Assembly (NCBI GenBank): GCA_051294375.1 | Contig: CM119264.1 | Coordinates: forward strand, 13,040,813 to 13,104,812 | Origin: Paraspadella gotoi | Lineage: Eukaryota; Chaetognatha | Direction of reading: 5' to 3' | Length of the DNA: 64,000 nucleotides | Shown: positions 1-12,802 of the stretch, piece after piece | Position numbering within the stretch: position 1 is the stretch's first letter | How the letters are laid out: each line of letters opens with the position of its first letter | Made by a program: the position numbers and the translations under genes | The notes under the pieces: generated by a model | The model's database searches: none | Seen by the model: the letters and a program-made list of their open reading frames with translations, nothing else | Told to the model about the DNA's origin: nothing

Positions 1-176
1 GCCAGAAGTCAGAAGCCAAATTTTTGAATCGTGAGATGATGTTTCGTTCTTTTCGCGAACTACGTATATGCCTACTTAAATACATATTAACATACATGGA
101 CGAAACGTTTGTGCTGAAAATTATCTCATTTTCGCGCTTTGACCCACTTTTTATCCCTTTTTTTATTCGGCCGCAG

Positions 177-355
177 GTGGAACCGGAAATGCTGGAAATC
201 CGATGCTGGATTTAATGCTTCAAATGTCCTGCATGCGAATGCTTTCGCCCACTGTTCATCCTCCCGAACCTGGCGCCGCTCCTGCTGCCGGTGGAGGCAT
301 GATGGGCATGATGAGCATGATGGGCATGCCGGGCATGGGGATGTTCGGAAGGTGA
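177..355 (+). CDS. Terminal exon of an unidentified gene, Met/Gly-rich C-terminus
   Basis: A pyrimidine-rich tract ending in cgcag precedes position 177. From 179 the frame is open to TGA at 353-355, with two leftover bases at the start (phase 2). The last residues are a low-complexity Met-Gly run (GGGMMGMMSMMGMPGMGMF) preceded by a Pro/Ala stretch. Upstream exons lie outside the window. The acceptor, sensible composition and immediate stop favour a real last exon over a chance ORF. The family is not recognisable from this fragment; a Met-rich tail could be disordered or a hydrophobic binding segment. Confidence 0.5.
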
Positions 356-1031
356 TCTGCGTCGAAAACCCGATCGAGACTGTCCGACAACTCGAACCGG
401 CTTGCTTGTTCGGATCCCAGCAAAATGCGACGATATTAATTTTTTCTTAATTCGAAATATATTTTTTTAAAAATGTTTGGAACTATGATCATTATCGAGT
501 ACTGAATGTTAAATGTTTGTCAAAACAATCGTTAAAAACAATTTAAAGTTGTGAAATTCATAATTTATTATTTTCATATAGATTTTCTCAAAAAAATTGT
601 TCGCCCGGTAAAGCGCCTGAAAACATATTGTTTATAAATGTAAAAATTATTCAGTTTTAAAATTATTCCTTTTTTTATTAATTTTTTTTATTCTGTTTTA
701 TTAAAAAAATTACTGGAGACAGGGCGACGGAAATCGAAAGAATTCGCGAAAAATCATTATCGCCAAATGTGACTGAGTTTGAAAAATGAAGGAGACGAAG
801 GGAAGCAATAAGATGACCTGCAACGTCAGGAAGGCCATCAATTTTATTCTCATTCTCATTTATTCTTCACTTCGGTTACAAGATTTGAACCCCAGACTTT
901 TACTCATGTTTATCTATCGCGATTTAAAACGGTAAAATAACAAATAAAAATACACGAGGAGAGACGAACGTCAAGTTAGGTCTTTTAAAAATCTTTATTT
1001 CATAAAAGGAAAATTTCAAATAAGTTTGTTA
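356..1031. other. AT-rich intergenic stretch, no gene seen
   Basis: Nothing coding was found. Homopolymer A/T runs dominate. Around 870-890 the minus strand contains a B-box-like GGGGTTCAAATC, but no convincing tRNA fold surrounds it. Confidence 0.5.
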
Positions 1032-2616
1032 CTAATTTCTCTCCTCGAGACGAAAGTTCTTCGCCAATGACGTGGCATTCAATGTCTGTAACGAAGGAGC
1101 CGTCGCCTCCAACCTGTTGGCGCCGTAAAGCGACGCCGGGCCGCTCGACCTTTTCGCGCCATGGTTGTAAGGGGGCGGCACTAAATTCCACATCTCGTAG
1201 TCAGGATTTTGTGGCGCCGTAGGAGTCAACGACGCCAGGGATGATGGAGTTTCGGGGCGCGACGCCGAAGTCATCCATATATGATTAGGGATGACTAAGG
1301 CGGAGTTGACTGGCGGCGTCAATAATTCCGCTGGTGGCGGCGGAATCGGTGAAGGGGAATGACAGTTAGGCGAATCGTCGTTGGGGAGAGACGCCCAATT
1401 AGGCGTTGGAGTTGAAGTCGAGATGGCGTCCGTGTCGAGTCGATCGGCGACGGAGATAAGATCGGAAGAACTTCTCCGCCAGGCGGCGTTTGCGTCGACC
1501 AGCAATTCCACAGATCGCGTTTGGACGATTCGGTCGTCGAAGAAGTCGTCGTAATCGTAATCGTAGTTGTCGTCGGCGACGGCCTCTCCTCCGACCTCTT
1601 CCTCAGTCTCGCCCCTTCGTCCGGAACGAGGATTGTCCGTTCGGCGGCAGCACCACCAACAGCAGGCAGCGCAGACGCAGACGAACAGGAAAAACACGAC
1701 CGCAACTGAAGGACGTTTTGCATTTACATTAGGTACTGACATCGTGACCAACGCAAATTTTGCAACTAGAAACTCCCGAGTCGATCTTCTTTAGCCTTTA
1801 GGGTAAGTGAAGAACTCACCTATAATTGTAAGGATGACAAGTAGCCGTCGAAATTCAACGCATAAATCATCTTCCGCCTCACGTTTCCACGAATCGTGGG
1901 GAAAGACGTCTTCTCCAAACTTGCAATCGAATTCCCCGTTTTGCAATTTTGATAAACTGTCGGTGGAATAAAAAACAAGCGAATTTTACGATCGCCCGAC
2001 GAACAAGAATTTCTCTCCTCTAAGCTTCTCGCTTTCTCTTTCCCACTGAATCTCGATCGCTGCCGAGCAACATTTCCATACCACAACCTTCTAACAGGAT
2101 TGTAAATTTTTATGCTTTTTTTTTTCCTCCTTTTCTTGCCTATTTTTTCCGCCATTTCCATTTGTTTTAGAAATTTTCTCTTTTTTTTTATATCACTTGA
2201 TAGACTTCCATCTCAATATTAATATTATCATGAATAATGTATACGCTGCCATATGACACATCAAAATTGAATATGTAAATTTAACTCAGTCACAACATTC
2301 GATTTTAATTGCGCGTCACCCAAAGGTTCTAATTTTTTTTCTTACTCCTCAAACCCATTATTTTACTATTTCCTATTTTCTTCTTTCCTTCTTTCCCATC
2401 CCCGCCCTTCTCATACATTATTCCTTACGTTCCTCCCTCCCTCCTCGTTCCCTCCCTCCCTCCTCGTTCCCTCCCTCCCTCCTCGTTCCCTCCCTCGCAC
2501 TCGATGGTTTTCCCGTCGCAACATCGAAACTTCCTCGTCTTCTCCTCCAGGACGAGACGATCGCAGATATGAAGGCGACAGGTGGCGTCGCAGTCGTGAG
2601 GGAGGACGTTCAAGGG
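1032..2616 (-). CDS. Single-pass membrane protein with Cys-rich ectodomain and PPxY tail (5' end missing)
   Basis: Two exons are proposed: 2429-2616 (acceptor ttccag, donor GTAAGG) and 1032-1788 (acceptor aaag, stop TAG at 1032). Phases agree (2 then 1). The first encodes a Cys-rich stretch (HDCDATCRLHICDRLVLEE, then CC and a further Cys) followed by a tandem GGxEE-type repeat. The second has one strong transmembrane segment (VAVVFFLFVCVCAACCWWCC) with clustered juxtamembrane Cys, an acidic D/Y patch and a Pro/Ser-rich tail with a PPPY motif (LVPPPYNHG), a predicted WW-domain ligand. The layout resembles WBP1/VOPP1-type adaptors, but homology was not established. A signal-peptide exon must lie upstream, possibly hidden by the assembly gap at 2647-2656. 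The downstream-exon acceptor is the weakest part of the model. Confidence 0.55.
2430..2492. repeat. Tandem repeat inside the exon (cctccctccctcctcgttc type)
   Basis: Roughly three copies of a unit near 19 bp lie inside the proposed exon 2429-2616 and translate as Gly/Glu/Arg-rich repeats. The splice donor GTAAGG directly follows. Confidence 0.7.
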
Positions 2617-2631
2617 CTGGAATTAAGTTCT

Positions 2632-2720
2632 TTGATTGATTGATTGNNNNNNNNNNTGATTGAACGATGGATTGGCTTGATTGATTGATTGATTGGCTTG
2701 ATTGATTGATTGATTGGATT
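2632..2720. repeat. TGAT/TTGA tetranucleotide repeat interrupted by a 10-N gap
   Basis: Repeated tgattgattg surrounds ten N at 2647-2656, so the assembly was joined across a simple repeat here. True length is unknown. Confidence 0.85.
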
Positions 2721-2802
2721 GATGTCGTTAAAAATATTTTAGGTGGGTTATTTTTGAATTGTAATTTTTATATCGTCATTTTCAGATTCAACCGAATTCG
2801 AG

Positions 2803-2810
<8 letters not shown>

Positions 2811-2854
<44 letters not shown>

Positions 2855-2879
2855 GTCTCTCTCTCTCTCTTTCTCTCTT
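2811..2879. repeat. (CT)n microsatellite
   Basis: Nearly pure CT dinucleotides with one interruption. It creates spurious Leu-Ser ORFs. Confidence 0.9.
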
Positions 2880-3811
2880 CTTTCTCTGATGCGGACTAAT
2901 GTCTGTCTGACTTGTTCGTCATAGTTACAAAATTAGGGAGATTTAAAAAATTGTCAAACGGATGTTAGCCACATTGTATTTTAAGTAACTATGCCATATA
3001 GTATGTCATTAAATGCCCAGATGCCAATGTTTGGGGCTTAGTCGTTTTTGGTAGTCCAAAAACATCACCGACCTTAATAAATAAAAAAACTTACTTCTTT
3101 TAAGTTTTGACTTTTAATTCAAGTTATTCCGTTATTCAAGTTATTCAAGTTAAAAACGGGAAAAAGGGCGTAGCTTTCTTAAGGAACCACCACAATCCAC
3201 GTTTATAAACACAAAAGAGTCATGAAAGTTCGAGTAGCATTGAATATTGAATATAAAAGTTATTTCCTTAGATCAGGAGTTAACATAGTAACTTGTGGGT
3301 TCGAATTCAAGAGAAACAAAATCTCTATTTGTCTATCTACAAAATCGTACAAATTTAGTTCCTGTTATTTAGTCAACGTTGAAATTACATTACAATTTGG
3401 CTAAAAACAACATAAAACAGCTTTGGCTTACAGTGAGTTCTTCTATGGCGTTTTTGCAATCCTTAGGGATATTTTCCAAGGACGCCGAGGCCGAGGCCGA
3501 CGCCAGAAACAGGAAAGACGCCGAAAGAATGGCGTTGTAGAAAACGCCGAGGTTTGTCGAAATCATTTCGTAGGAGTTGTTGATTCTTCGGGATTTTTCG
3601 GTACGTGCTTTTTTATTTGCTGTTTTATAACTCTGCTGGTGGCTTTGGTTTATATTTTTTTTTAAAAACTATTTAACGGTTACCCGAGAAAAACCCTGTC
3701 GGGTATTACATTAACCAGAGACCTTTGTACTATTTTGTATTTTTATATTGGATTTAATCCGCTTGGAAAGGAGGTTCTCGAAACGATTCGCAAGTAAGGG
3801 AATAAATCAGT

Positions 3812-3891
<80 letters not shown>

Positions 3892-4013
3892 CAGGTTTTT
3901 AGCCAATGAGGAGAAGATATCATTGAATACATTAAATATTTGGTTATTTGCGTTTTTAAACGCAGTGAGACATAAATTGTATAAATAACAATTTTTTTTT
4001 TGACCCCCTGTTT
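2880..4013. other. Intergenic region, weak signals only
   Basis: There is a (GA)n tract at 3807-3890. Around 3255-3320 the plus strand shows a B-box-like GGGTTCGAATTC after a tRNA-like body, too degenerate to call a tRNA. A short frame from the ATG at about 3444 ends after about 30 codons (alternating Ala-Glu, then Arg/Lys-rich); another frame covers the same bases, so neither is annotated. Confidence 0.4.
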
Positions 4014-4198
4014 TCATTCCCTATCCTTCTCCTCCTCCTCCTGCTCCTCTTCCTTTTCTTCTTCCTTCTCCTCTTCTTCCTCTTCCTTTTCACGCAAATC
4101 CAACGTCTCTAACTCGTTTACTTCCGGTTTTTTTTTAACGTTAAGTGTTTTTTTCTTCTGAGTCCTACGCATTTTTTTTTTGGTCCTATGCTGGATGA
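4014..4198 (-). CDS. Possible terminal exon with basic then acidic low-complexity tail
   Basis: A good polypyrimidine acceptor (ttttttttag) precedes an open frame of 61 codons ending in TGA. It is Lys/Arg-rich first, then almost pure Glu/Lys. No upstream exon was identified, and the GA-rich sequence could produce this by chance. The next gene to the right is on the opposite strand, so any parent gene would have to interleave with it. Confidence 0.25.
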
Positions 4199-4622
4199 CT
4201 AAAAAAAATGGTTATAATATTATTACGTTTTTATTAAACTTGGTTTCCTTGTTGTATCTTGAGAAATATATGGACTAATATATGGATGTTAAATTTCTAT
4301 CCTATTGTTTACTTATTATCACAACTTCTTTTATATAGTTACTAATATAATTTCAAAAAACACTGTTATAAAATGGTTTAAAATGGACTAATGGAGTAAT
4401 TTTTTGAATAAATTTCTAATTGATGGTTTGTTGAAGGGACGTTCATTGCTTATCGTATTTTTTTAAATTTACTTCTAGTATCTATTATATTATATCTTTT
4501 GGCCTAAACGTTTTTAGATTTACTTTCAAACAACAGTCAAAATTCAAAGCCAAAGTTTTGCAAGAATTTGCCAACCCGCCGTATGATCGACTACCGATGG
4601 AAAACTAAACTCCTCAAAGATA

Positions 4623-6112
4623 ATGGGAGGAAATTACTTCTACAGCGAAGACGCCTCGTGTTTGGAAGAAAATTCAACTTTGGAAGGTGAGTGTGATCGA
4701 GGTTTCGAGTGTGATCTAGTGTGATCGAGTGTGATCTAGTGTGATCGAGGTTTCGATGACCCATATAAGTTTTTTTTTTGGAAGACGATGAACGGGAATC
4801 GATTCGGATAACGAAGAGCGCCTCTTACGTCATAGTATAGAGATAAATTGCTCATTTAAATTAAAAACAACTCCACCCCTTTTTTTATTCACTCAACGAA
4901 TCGATGTGATAAATATACATACCGCCGTACGTAAATTGATCAAATTTTAAAACAAACAGATTTTGTTTCGTGGATTAATACAATTCGAATTTTAATCGGA
5001 TTTGTTCAATTTCCGTATGAATATGTTGCGTTCGTGGATAAAGTTTTAAATTTGTCATTGTTAGTCGTGTGGTCGGTGGGAACTTTACCGTAGTTTTTTT
5101 TTTTTTTTTCAAATACACAAGAGACTTGGAAAATTCATTTTTCCGTTTCCTATAAAACTTATAAAATTTAATCGTTTCCTAGTAGTTGCTCACGCCATCC
5201 TTAGCTTCAAAAGATTTCCGATGAATGACCTTCTGTTCGATGCCATAAAAACGACAGGTTTGATTGTGATCCTCGGGGCAAAGGTGGCAAAGACGGCAAA
5301 GACGGCAAAGATGGCAAAGGTTACAAAGTTGGCTCCGATATAAATAAATCTTCATTTAAGGAAAGAGAAGGAGGCAAGAGGTCAGCGAATATCATTTTGA
5401 AAGTTGGGACAACGATTTTTTTTTTATTTCTGCCACCTCAATTCTTCCTTGGAAAATAGATAGCAAATACAATCAAAAATATTTCAAATTATTACTAATT
5501 TCATTAATTTTCCATGATTATAATATATATATATATATAATATACGCAAAACTTATGGAAGGTTTGTGAACCCCCACCGCAGTCATGCTTCTTTTTTTTT
5601 CATTCCTGTCCGAGATAAGAGAAAGAAGCAAAGCATAAAGGGAGATAATGTCTAATTCCAATCGAATCCTTTTCAAAGGCCGCGTTTAATTTTTTTCCCC
5701 TGGTTTTAATACGATTATAAAATTCTGTGTTGAGGGCGACTGACTCAATTGATTCCATTGCATTGCATTATAACTTACTCATGAAAATTTGTTATAAAAT
5801 ATTCTTTGCATTCCTTCAATTTTTACAGATAATAAATTTGAATTCTTCTTTTAAATACATCATTTTTCCGACATACATATCAGAAACATAATATTTATTG
5901 TTTATAGTTTCATTCATATATACTTGGTCACTTTTATCGCTAAACTTTAGATCGATGTGATAAAAAAAAATCGATTGAAAAAATTTTTTAAAACAGCATA
6001 CTATGACTGCTCGACGCTCTTATTATTATTAAGCTTTAAGTTCATGTTTTTTACCTTGACCCCCCCCTAAAAATAATATAAAAATAGATCAGTTTATTCC
6101 GACCTCTTTTTA

Positions 6113-6195
<83 letters not shown>

Positions 6196-9100
6196 CTCCC
6201 TCTCTCTCTCTCCTCCCTCTCTCTCTCTCTCTCTTCCTCTGCTCTTTCTCTCGCCTTCCCCCCTCTCTCTCTCAGTGTGTCACCTTCTAAATGGTAGTTT
6301 TTTAAATTAAGGTTTAATTAAACTAATTAAATTTAACATTCTTTCCGAAAAATATTATTTTATGCAATTTCGCTTTGATTTTATCGCGAATCACTCGCAA
6401 CGATCTTCGAACGGCGGAAGGCTGTCAATGACGTCACAGAGTGATCCTTTCACCTCCTAACAATAACGACGACGACGACGACGACGACCTGAATACTGCC
6501 AAAAATAGAGTGGTTAAGTGATATTTTTTTTTCTTGGCTCCTCCTGTTTATTACATTTTGTTCGTCAACATTATTTTTGACGAGGTTCACTCTTACCCAT
6601 TTTTTTGTTTTGGTTATTTTTGTCTTGTTTTGGTCACGGATTTAATCGGTTTTTCTCTTTGAAGGGCAATATCAGTCTGTCATCATCCCTTTAGTCCTCG
6701 ATATTGCAGTTAGTCTTCCGCAACGGTCTTCTTGTCATTTGTGATTTCGCTTCTAAGAAGCGACTAACTTTGCCAAAAACGGAACGAAGAAATACTAAGA
6801 AAAAATGGTTAAAAAAACCTACCCGGACCTAGTCTCCGTTTTACATTTTCCCTACAAGTGCAATTGTCAGACATATCTGTTCAGAGTAAAAAAAAAACCC
6901 GCATTTAATGCGGCATTAAGCTAATACTCTTGCCATGATGAGAGGCGCTATTTAGCAATTAATACTTAAGTTCAGTCGTTTCGCTCATAAGAAAATTATG
7001 ATAGCCAGTTATTTGCAGAACGGAGAGAGCGAAAATGACGTATACTGTGGTGGTATATTCACACCGCCTCACGTCCACCATCGTTCAGCCAAATCCATTG
7101 GCTCAGAGGGGAAACACTCCATCCCAGGCGTTGTGTTTCATCCACAGTCCTAACGAATTCCCTCTGCGTTGGCAAAGCGAGATCGTCCTAGGGTAACCAT
7201 GCCAGTGATTGGAGGCGTCACTGAGAGTCGTAAGCCCCCTAAGGCCAACAGTGAGATGCCCCATCCCAATGGGCATCACAGGCAACCCGGATGTTGCCAT
7301 AAGTGGTGAGCCCTACTATCGAACACGCAACCTTCTTAGGGTACACTACGACAAACGCCTATGGCCCTGGGGTACGCTATGACAAACGCCTATGCCCCCA
7401 CAACTCGCTCTCTCTCTCTCTCCCACTATGGTAACAGTCTTGTCAGACACCCCTCAGGCTCGAGGAATCTGAGTGATGTCTTGGCCCGGGGATCCTGTGG
7501 CAGTATATTCACACCGCCTCACATCCACCATCGTTCAGCCAAATCCATTGGCTCAGAGGGGGAACACATCACCCCAGGCATTGTGTTCCATCCACATTCC
7601 ACAGTCCTAACGACTTCCTTCTGCGTTGGCAAAGCGAGACCGTCCTAGGGTAACCGCGCCAGTGACTGGAGGCATCACCGAGGGTCGGAAGCCCCCAAAG
7701 CCAATAGTGAGATGCCCCATCCCACTAGGCATCACAGGCAACCCGGCTGCTGCCATAGTACGCTTCTTGTTATATGTACAATTTTAATCATATTAATACA
7801 GTCTCTTCTTTAAAGATACATTTAATAATATGATTATAAGGAAACGATGAAAAAATCTAGTTCTTTTCTCGTTTGAGATTATTATCATGAGTATTCGAGA
7901 TTTTTTTTATTGCTGAGTTTTTTTCTTTCTTGTCGCGGGGGAGTTTTTGGATGGGAAATATGCTAATGCGTTTCCTTATCGCGTCCCCTGTCCCACGCAT
8001 GCTCTCTCTCTCTCTCTCTAAATATACTTATTTATTATAAAAATGTACCTACCGAGAGAGAGAGTATACAAGAGAAAAAAAGAGATGCATAACGCATATA
8101 CTTCATACATATATCTACATGCATTTATATTTTCCTTGGTTTCAGATATACTATAGTTCTTTTAATTTATGTTTTCCATTTTTGTCTATCATTTCGCCTT
8201 TCTCTTGAATCTGCCAGCTGCTCCTTCTTGTCCGCCGATTTGGGATAGGGTGTTGTGTTGGTCTCGCGCAGACGTTGGGGAAACCGTTACCAAACCATGT
8301 CCAAATCTGCTTCAATCACCGACGGGTAAGGAATTCGATAGAATTACTTTTTTTAGTAACATTTAGTAACAAATTTAATCACAATTAACCCTTGCTTTGC
8401 TTTGACTTTAGATGGTCCCTATATTTCCAGAAGTCAAGACATGACAAAACAATAGACGTCCCTCACTAAAATTATTAAATATAATAATTTACAATTGTAC
8501 ATACCTACGAACTTGGTACAACAAATATAAAAAATATTCATTCATTCAATAAACAAGTCTTGCTATTCTAAATCTAACCCACGAAAGAAATTTTGATTAA
8601 ACCTTCCACTAATACCATATCAATTTAGAAGATTACTAACATTGCGACGAAGGCGCAAATTTTTTAATTTTTTTTTAATTTTAATTTTGTATTTCACTCA
8701 TGAAAGAATCTAACTGAACCTGTGAACTTTCTTAGGCGTCTTCGCTTACCGCGTCTGCCTGGAATCTGCCTCTTGGAAATGGGGAACTTGGACCAACTAC
8801 ACTCTGTGCCTGATCCATGAGAGCGAGAACGGGACAAAAGGGGTAAACCTTTAACTGATGATGCGGAGGAGTGGAGTTATGCTAACTTAGCGGGGTACCG
8901 CCGATATCAAACTCACAACTTAACGATGAATCTAAACCAACTAAATTAAAATAAACAATTAAACACGCAAGGCGCATTTGGGATGGTGCAATACTCCTCT
9001 CAGCCAATGTTATTGGTGTAGTGGAATTGGAGTTTTTGCTACATAAACATCAATTTGATAAAAGCAAAAACGGCTCGAGCCGATGTCTATGCATAGGAAG

Positions 9101-9319
9101 TGACCTTCTCCCCATTTATCATCTCGCATCTCGAAAAGGTCGACGACGACGACGACGACAAAATCGACGAGATTCAGCGAAAGGAATTGATCGATTTTTA
9201 CCGACGAATCGTCAGAGAGATTTATCTCTATGGTTCTGTGCTCAACGTTTTGGTTCTATCCCTAGTAATCCTTATCTACTCCTATTTCAGGTCAGTTGAG
9301 AGCCAATCATGACAATTTA

Positions 9320-9414
<95 letters not shown>

Positions 9415-10603
9415 CCTCCCTCTCCCTGTCTCTCCCAACAGTCTCTTCCTTCCGCAGACCGCTCCGCTGTCCGCGTATCACCATTCACAAGCACCTGTCC
9501 TACTCTTATCTCTTTCGAAGTTGTTTTTTTTTCGTCAATGTCGTCGTCGCCGTTGGAGTCAAGGATTTTCGAGACGCGAACGTGAGTTGAGTTAATAAGA
9601 TTTTTTCTAATTCACTTAGACAATATTTGATCATAAAAGCTCTCCGCTTCGTCCTTCCAGCCTTGGTTCTGCAAGTCGTTCGTCTTGATCAACATCTACA
9701 CGATGACGACGACCTTCTTCTGGGCCTTCAACGAAGGCTTCTTCATCGTCAGAACCGTCGTCCTCGATGTCTTCGCCGTCAACACCCGACTCTACGAATA
9801 TTTTCTCATCGGATGGGGTCGGTTAACAAATCAAAGTCTTTCATATATGTAACAGAATTATCATTTTTACCTCTATTGCTTTCCCGGCTAGTCACTTTCA
9901 ATACTTATCATTTACAATAGCTACGATCACTGAGACTTGTATGGTACCACCTCTGTATATATATTATATTATGGCAACAGCCGGGTTGCCTGTGATGCCC
10001 ATTGGGATGGGGCATCTCACCGTTGGCTTTGGGGACTTCCGACCCTCAGTGATGCCTCCAGTCACTGTTTACCCTGGGAAGGTCTCGCTTTTCCAACTCA
10101 GAGGGAAGTCGTTAGGACTGTGGATGGAACACAACGCCTGGGATGGTGTGTTCCCCCTCTGAGCCAATGGTATTGGCTGAACGATGGTGGACATGAGGCG
10201 GTGTGAATATACCGCCACAATATAAGTAGCAATTGATTATCGATAGGAACGAAACGAAAAAAAAAATCTTCTCAATCAATGCTTGGCGACACTTTTAATG
10301 CGTGGTTCAGATTCGATGTTCATATCGTTTTCTCACAGGCGCGCCGCTCGCGATAACGATCCTTTGGCTTTTGGCCATGCTCTTGGTCGACACAAGTAAG
10401 TTGCTTAGCGAAGGGAACAGAATGAGCCCACTGTGATGCGAGGATACGCTTAATCGCATAAGAACCAACGGTTGAATTTGCGTAAAATTGACTGATTTAA
10501 AAAAAAGACGCAAAAAATCTCGGATTTGAATCCAGCGTCAATTTATAAACATTGGATTTCCCGAATGCCTCTTTGACTTTGGCATTGAGGAGAGAGAGAG
10601 AGG

Positions 10604-10684
<81 letters not shown>

Positions 10685-11052
10685 ATGGATCCGGCGAAAT
10701 ATAACTGCATAAAAAATAATGCGGTTTCTCTCGGCGATGATGCTTTCTTTCTAGTCACTTATACCAATGGCGCATCACTGATCTTCTAACCTGAGTGAAC
10801 CTCTCACCAGCACAGTTTTTTCTCTCCGGATTTCTTCCTGTCCGCAAGGGAAATAAATGTGTCGCCCGAATGAATTTTCCCGGAATAGAAAAGGAGCCCG
10901 CCGCCGGCGACGCCGGCGACGCCGGCGACGACGGAGACGGGCAATTGGGCAAATAACGAGGTCGACCCCTTTCAATTCCCACCTGACACCATCGCGGAGA
11001 AAGCGAGAGAGAGAGGAATAACCTCCAATTAGAGTTTCCTTTTTCGAGAGCG

Positions 11053-11099
<47 letters not shown>

Positions 11100-12524
11100 T
11101 TACCCGTTTCCCCAACATGAACTTGTCGGCGATGTATTTAATTATTATTTATTTATTATTATTATTATTATTTAAGTATTTAATCATTAGGCGAATAATA
11201 TTAATCCTATTAGTATTAGTAGTAATACTATATCTATCTAAATTATAAGCGCCAACAACATTTTCCATTCGACGAATCAGGTGACCTCGACGCCTGTTGG
11301 GCCGGATACGCCCGCATGAACGTCGCCTGGATTTTCCTTGCGCCGATGATCGGGACATTGATCGCCAACGTCGTCGTCATCGTCGTCGTCGTTTGGCTCT
11401 TGGTCACCAAATTAAAGGCGCAAAACGCGACGGAGAGAGAACAATTGAGGTGAGTCGAGTTGACCTCGTTATTTCTTCTTTTTTTTTCGTCATTATAATT
11501 CTATTCTGGTCTTCATTCTCTTTCGGTATTATCGTCATTTTGGTAAACAAGAGATTACTTCAAATTACCCCGTTTAAATTTCATTATGATAGATTCCATA
11601 TATTCATCACCCTCATTAATCTTAAAATCGTCATCGTCATCGTCATCATCATCAATCACAAACATCATTATTGAAAAACAAAAATAGCGACACCACAAAT
11701 CATTTCAACTTATTTGGCGACGCCAAAAGTCGAGATTGAAGGTTCGCGATATTAAGGTCTAGTTTGTTCTCCGGCATTTTTAAACTTAACTCACGAAAAA
11801 CCTTCTGATCTTTTTACGTGATATAAACATGGAAAAATAAAATAATTATCTTTTATCCTTTAGATTTACGTAAATTTCATGAAAGGCAAAACAAATATTA
11901 TTTAATTCCGAAACAATGTTCGCTTAATTTAACAGAAAGTTGAAAATATGCTTTGTCAGAAGCCCCTCTTCCATTCCAACAGTCGAGCGCTTAAATCGAT
12001 TCTGGTTCTGGTTCCACTTTTGGGAGTCACTCACTTGATCTTTCCTTTCAAATTCAAAGGCACCAAACAAGAAATCATCTACAGGCGAGTTTAACGGAAA
12101 ATTCTATAACAGGAAACTTGATACAAGTCACTTACAACCGTCAGTAGAAACTCATTAGATGATAAACGAGCCTCATTTTTCGTTTCGTTTGACACAAATG
12201 ATGATTAACTGATTCGACGCAGGGTTTTCAACGCTGTCAATCACAACATACAGGGAATCGCCGTCGGGATCATGTACTGTTTCATGAACAAACAGGTATC
12301 ATTAGTCGCAATACGGTTGAGGTCTTTTCGTCAATCGAACGAGTAAAACCAGATCCATGTAAGAGTTTTCTTTTTCCTTTTCCCACCTCCCTTTCTCCTC
12401 GACGCGCCCCAGGTTCAGCTCCACGTCTGCCGAAAATGGAAGAGTTGGCGCCACTTAAAGTCGGAGCGGAAAAGGTTCGCCAAAAAACTGGAAGACGGAC
12501 AACCTCCTGAAAGGAAGGTATACC

Positions 12525-12590
<66 letters not shown>

Positions 12591-12735
12591 TGAGAGAGAG
12601 AGAGAGAGAGAGAGAAAGGGGAAAAAAAAGATCAACCAAAATGACCAACTAAAATGAGAGAGAGAGAAAAAAAAAGAATGAGAGAGAGAAAGAAATAGAG
12701 AAGAGGGAGAGAAACAGAGAAAAGTAGAGACTGAG

Positions 12736-12802
<67 letters not shown>

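Larger units (their letters stand above)
4687..8217. other. Long first intron or 5' region of the class B GPCR, repeat-rich
   Basis: Contains a gtgatcga/gtgatcta tandem array (about 4690-4755), a 9-bp ggcaaagac array (about 5279-5325), an (AT) run near 5525, a (CT)n tract at 6117-6290, a GAC run near 6465-6488, and two tandem copies of a dispersed repeat at 7046-7757. The 9-bp array would read as Gly-Lys-Asp repeats in one frame, but no compatible splice pair was found. Confidence 0.5.

Noticed and set aside
860-895. Possible tRNA around a B-box-like sequence
   Set aside because: Upstream sequence does not form D or anticodon arms.
5279-5400. Collagen-like Gly-Lys-Asp exon
   Set aside because: The frame gives Gly-Lys-Asp repeats from a 9-bp tandem array, but no acceptor of matching phase was found and the phase-compatible one leads to a stop.
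9296-9595. Plus-strand ORF with long Leu-Ser repeats
   Set aside because: A product of the (CT)n tract; the real coding frame starts at the acceptor at 9458.
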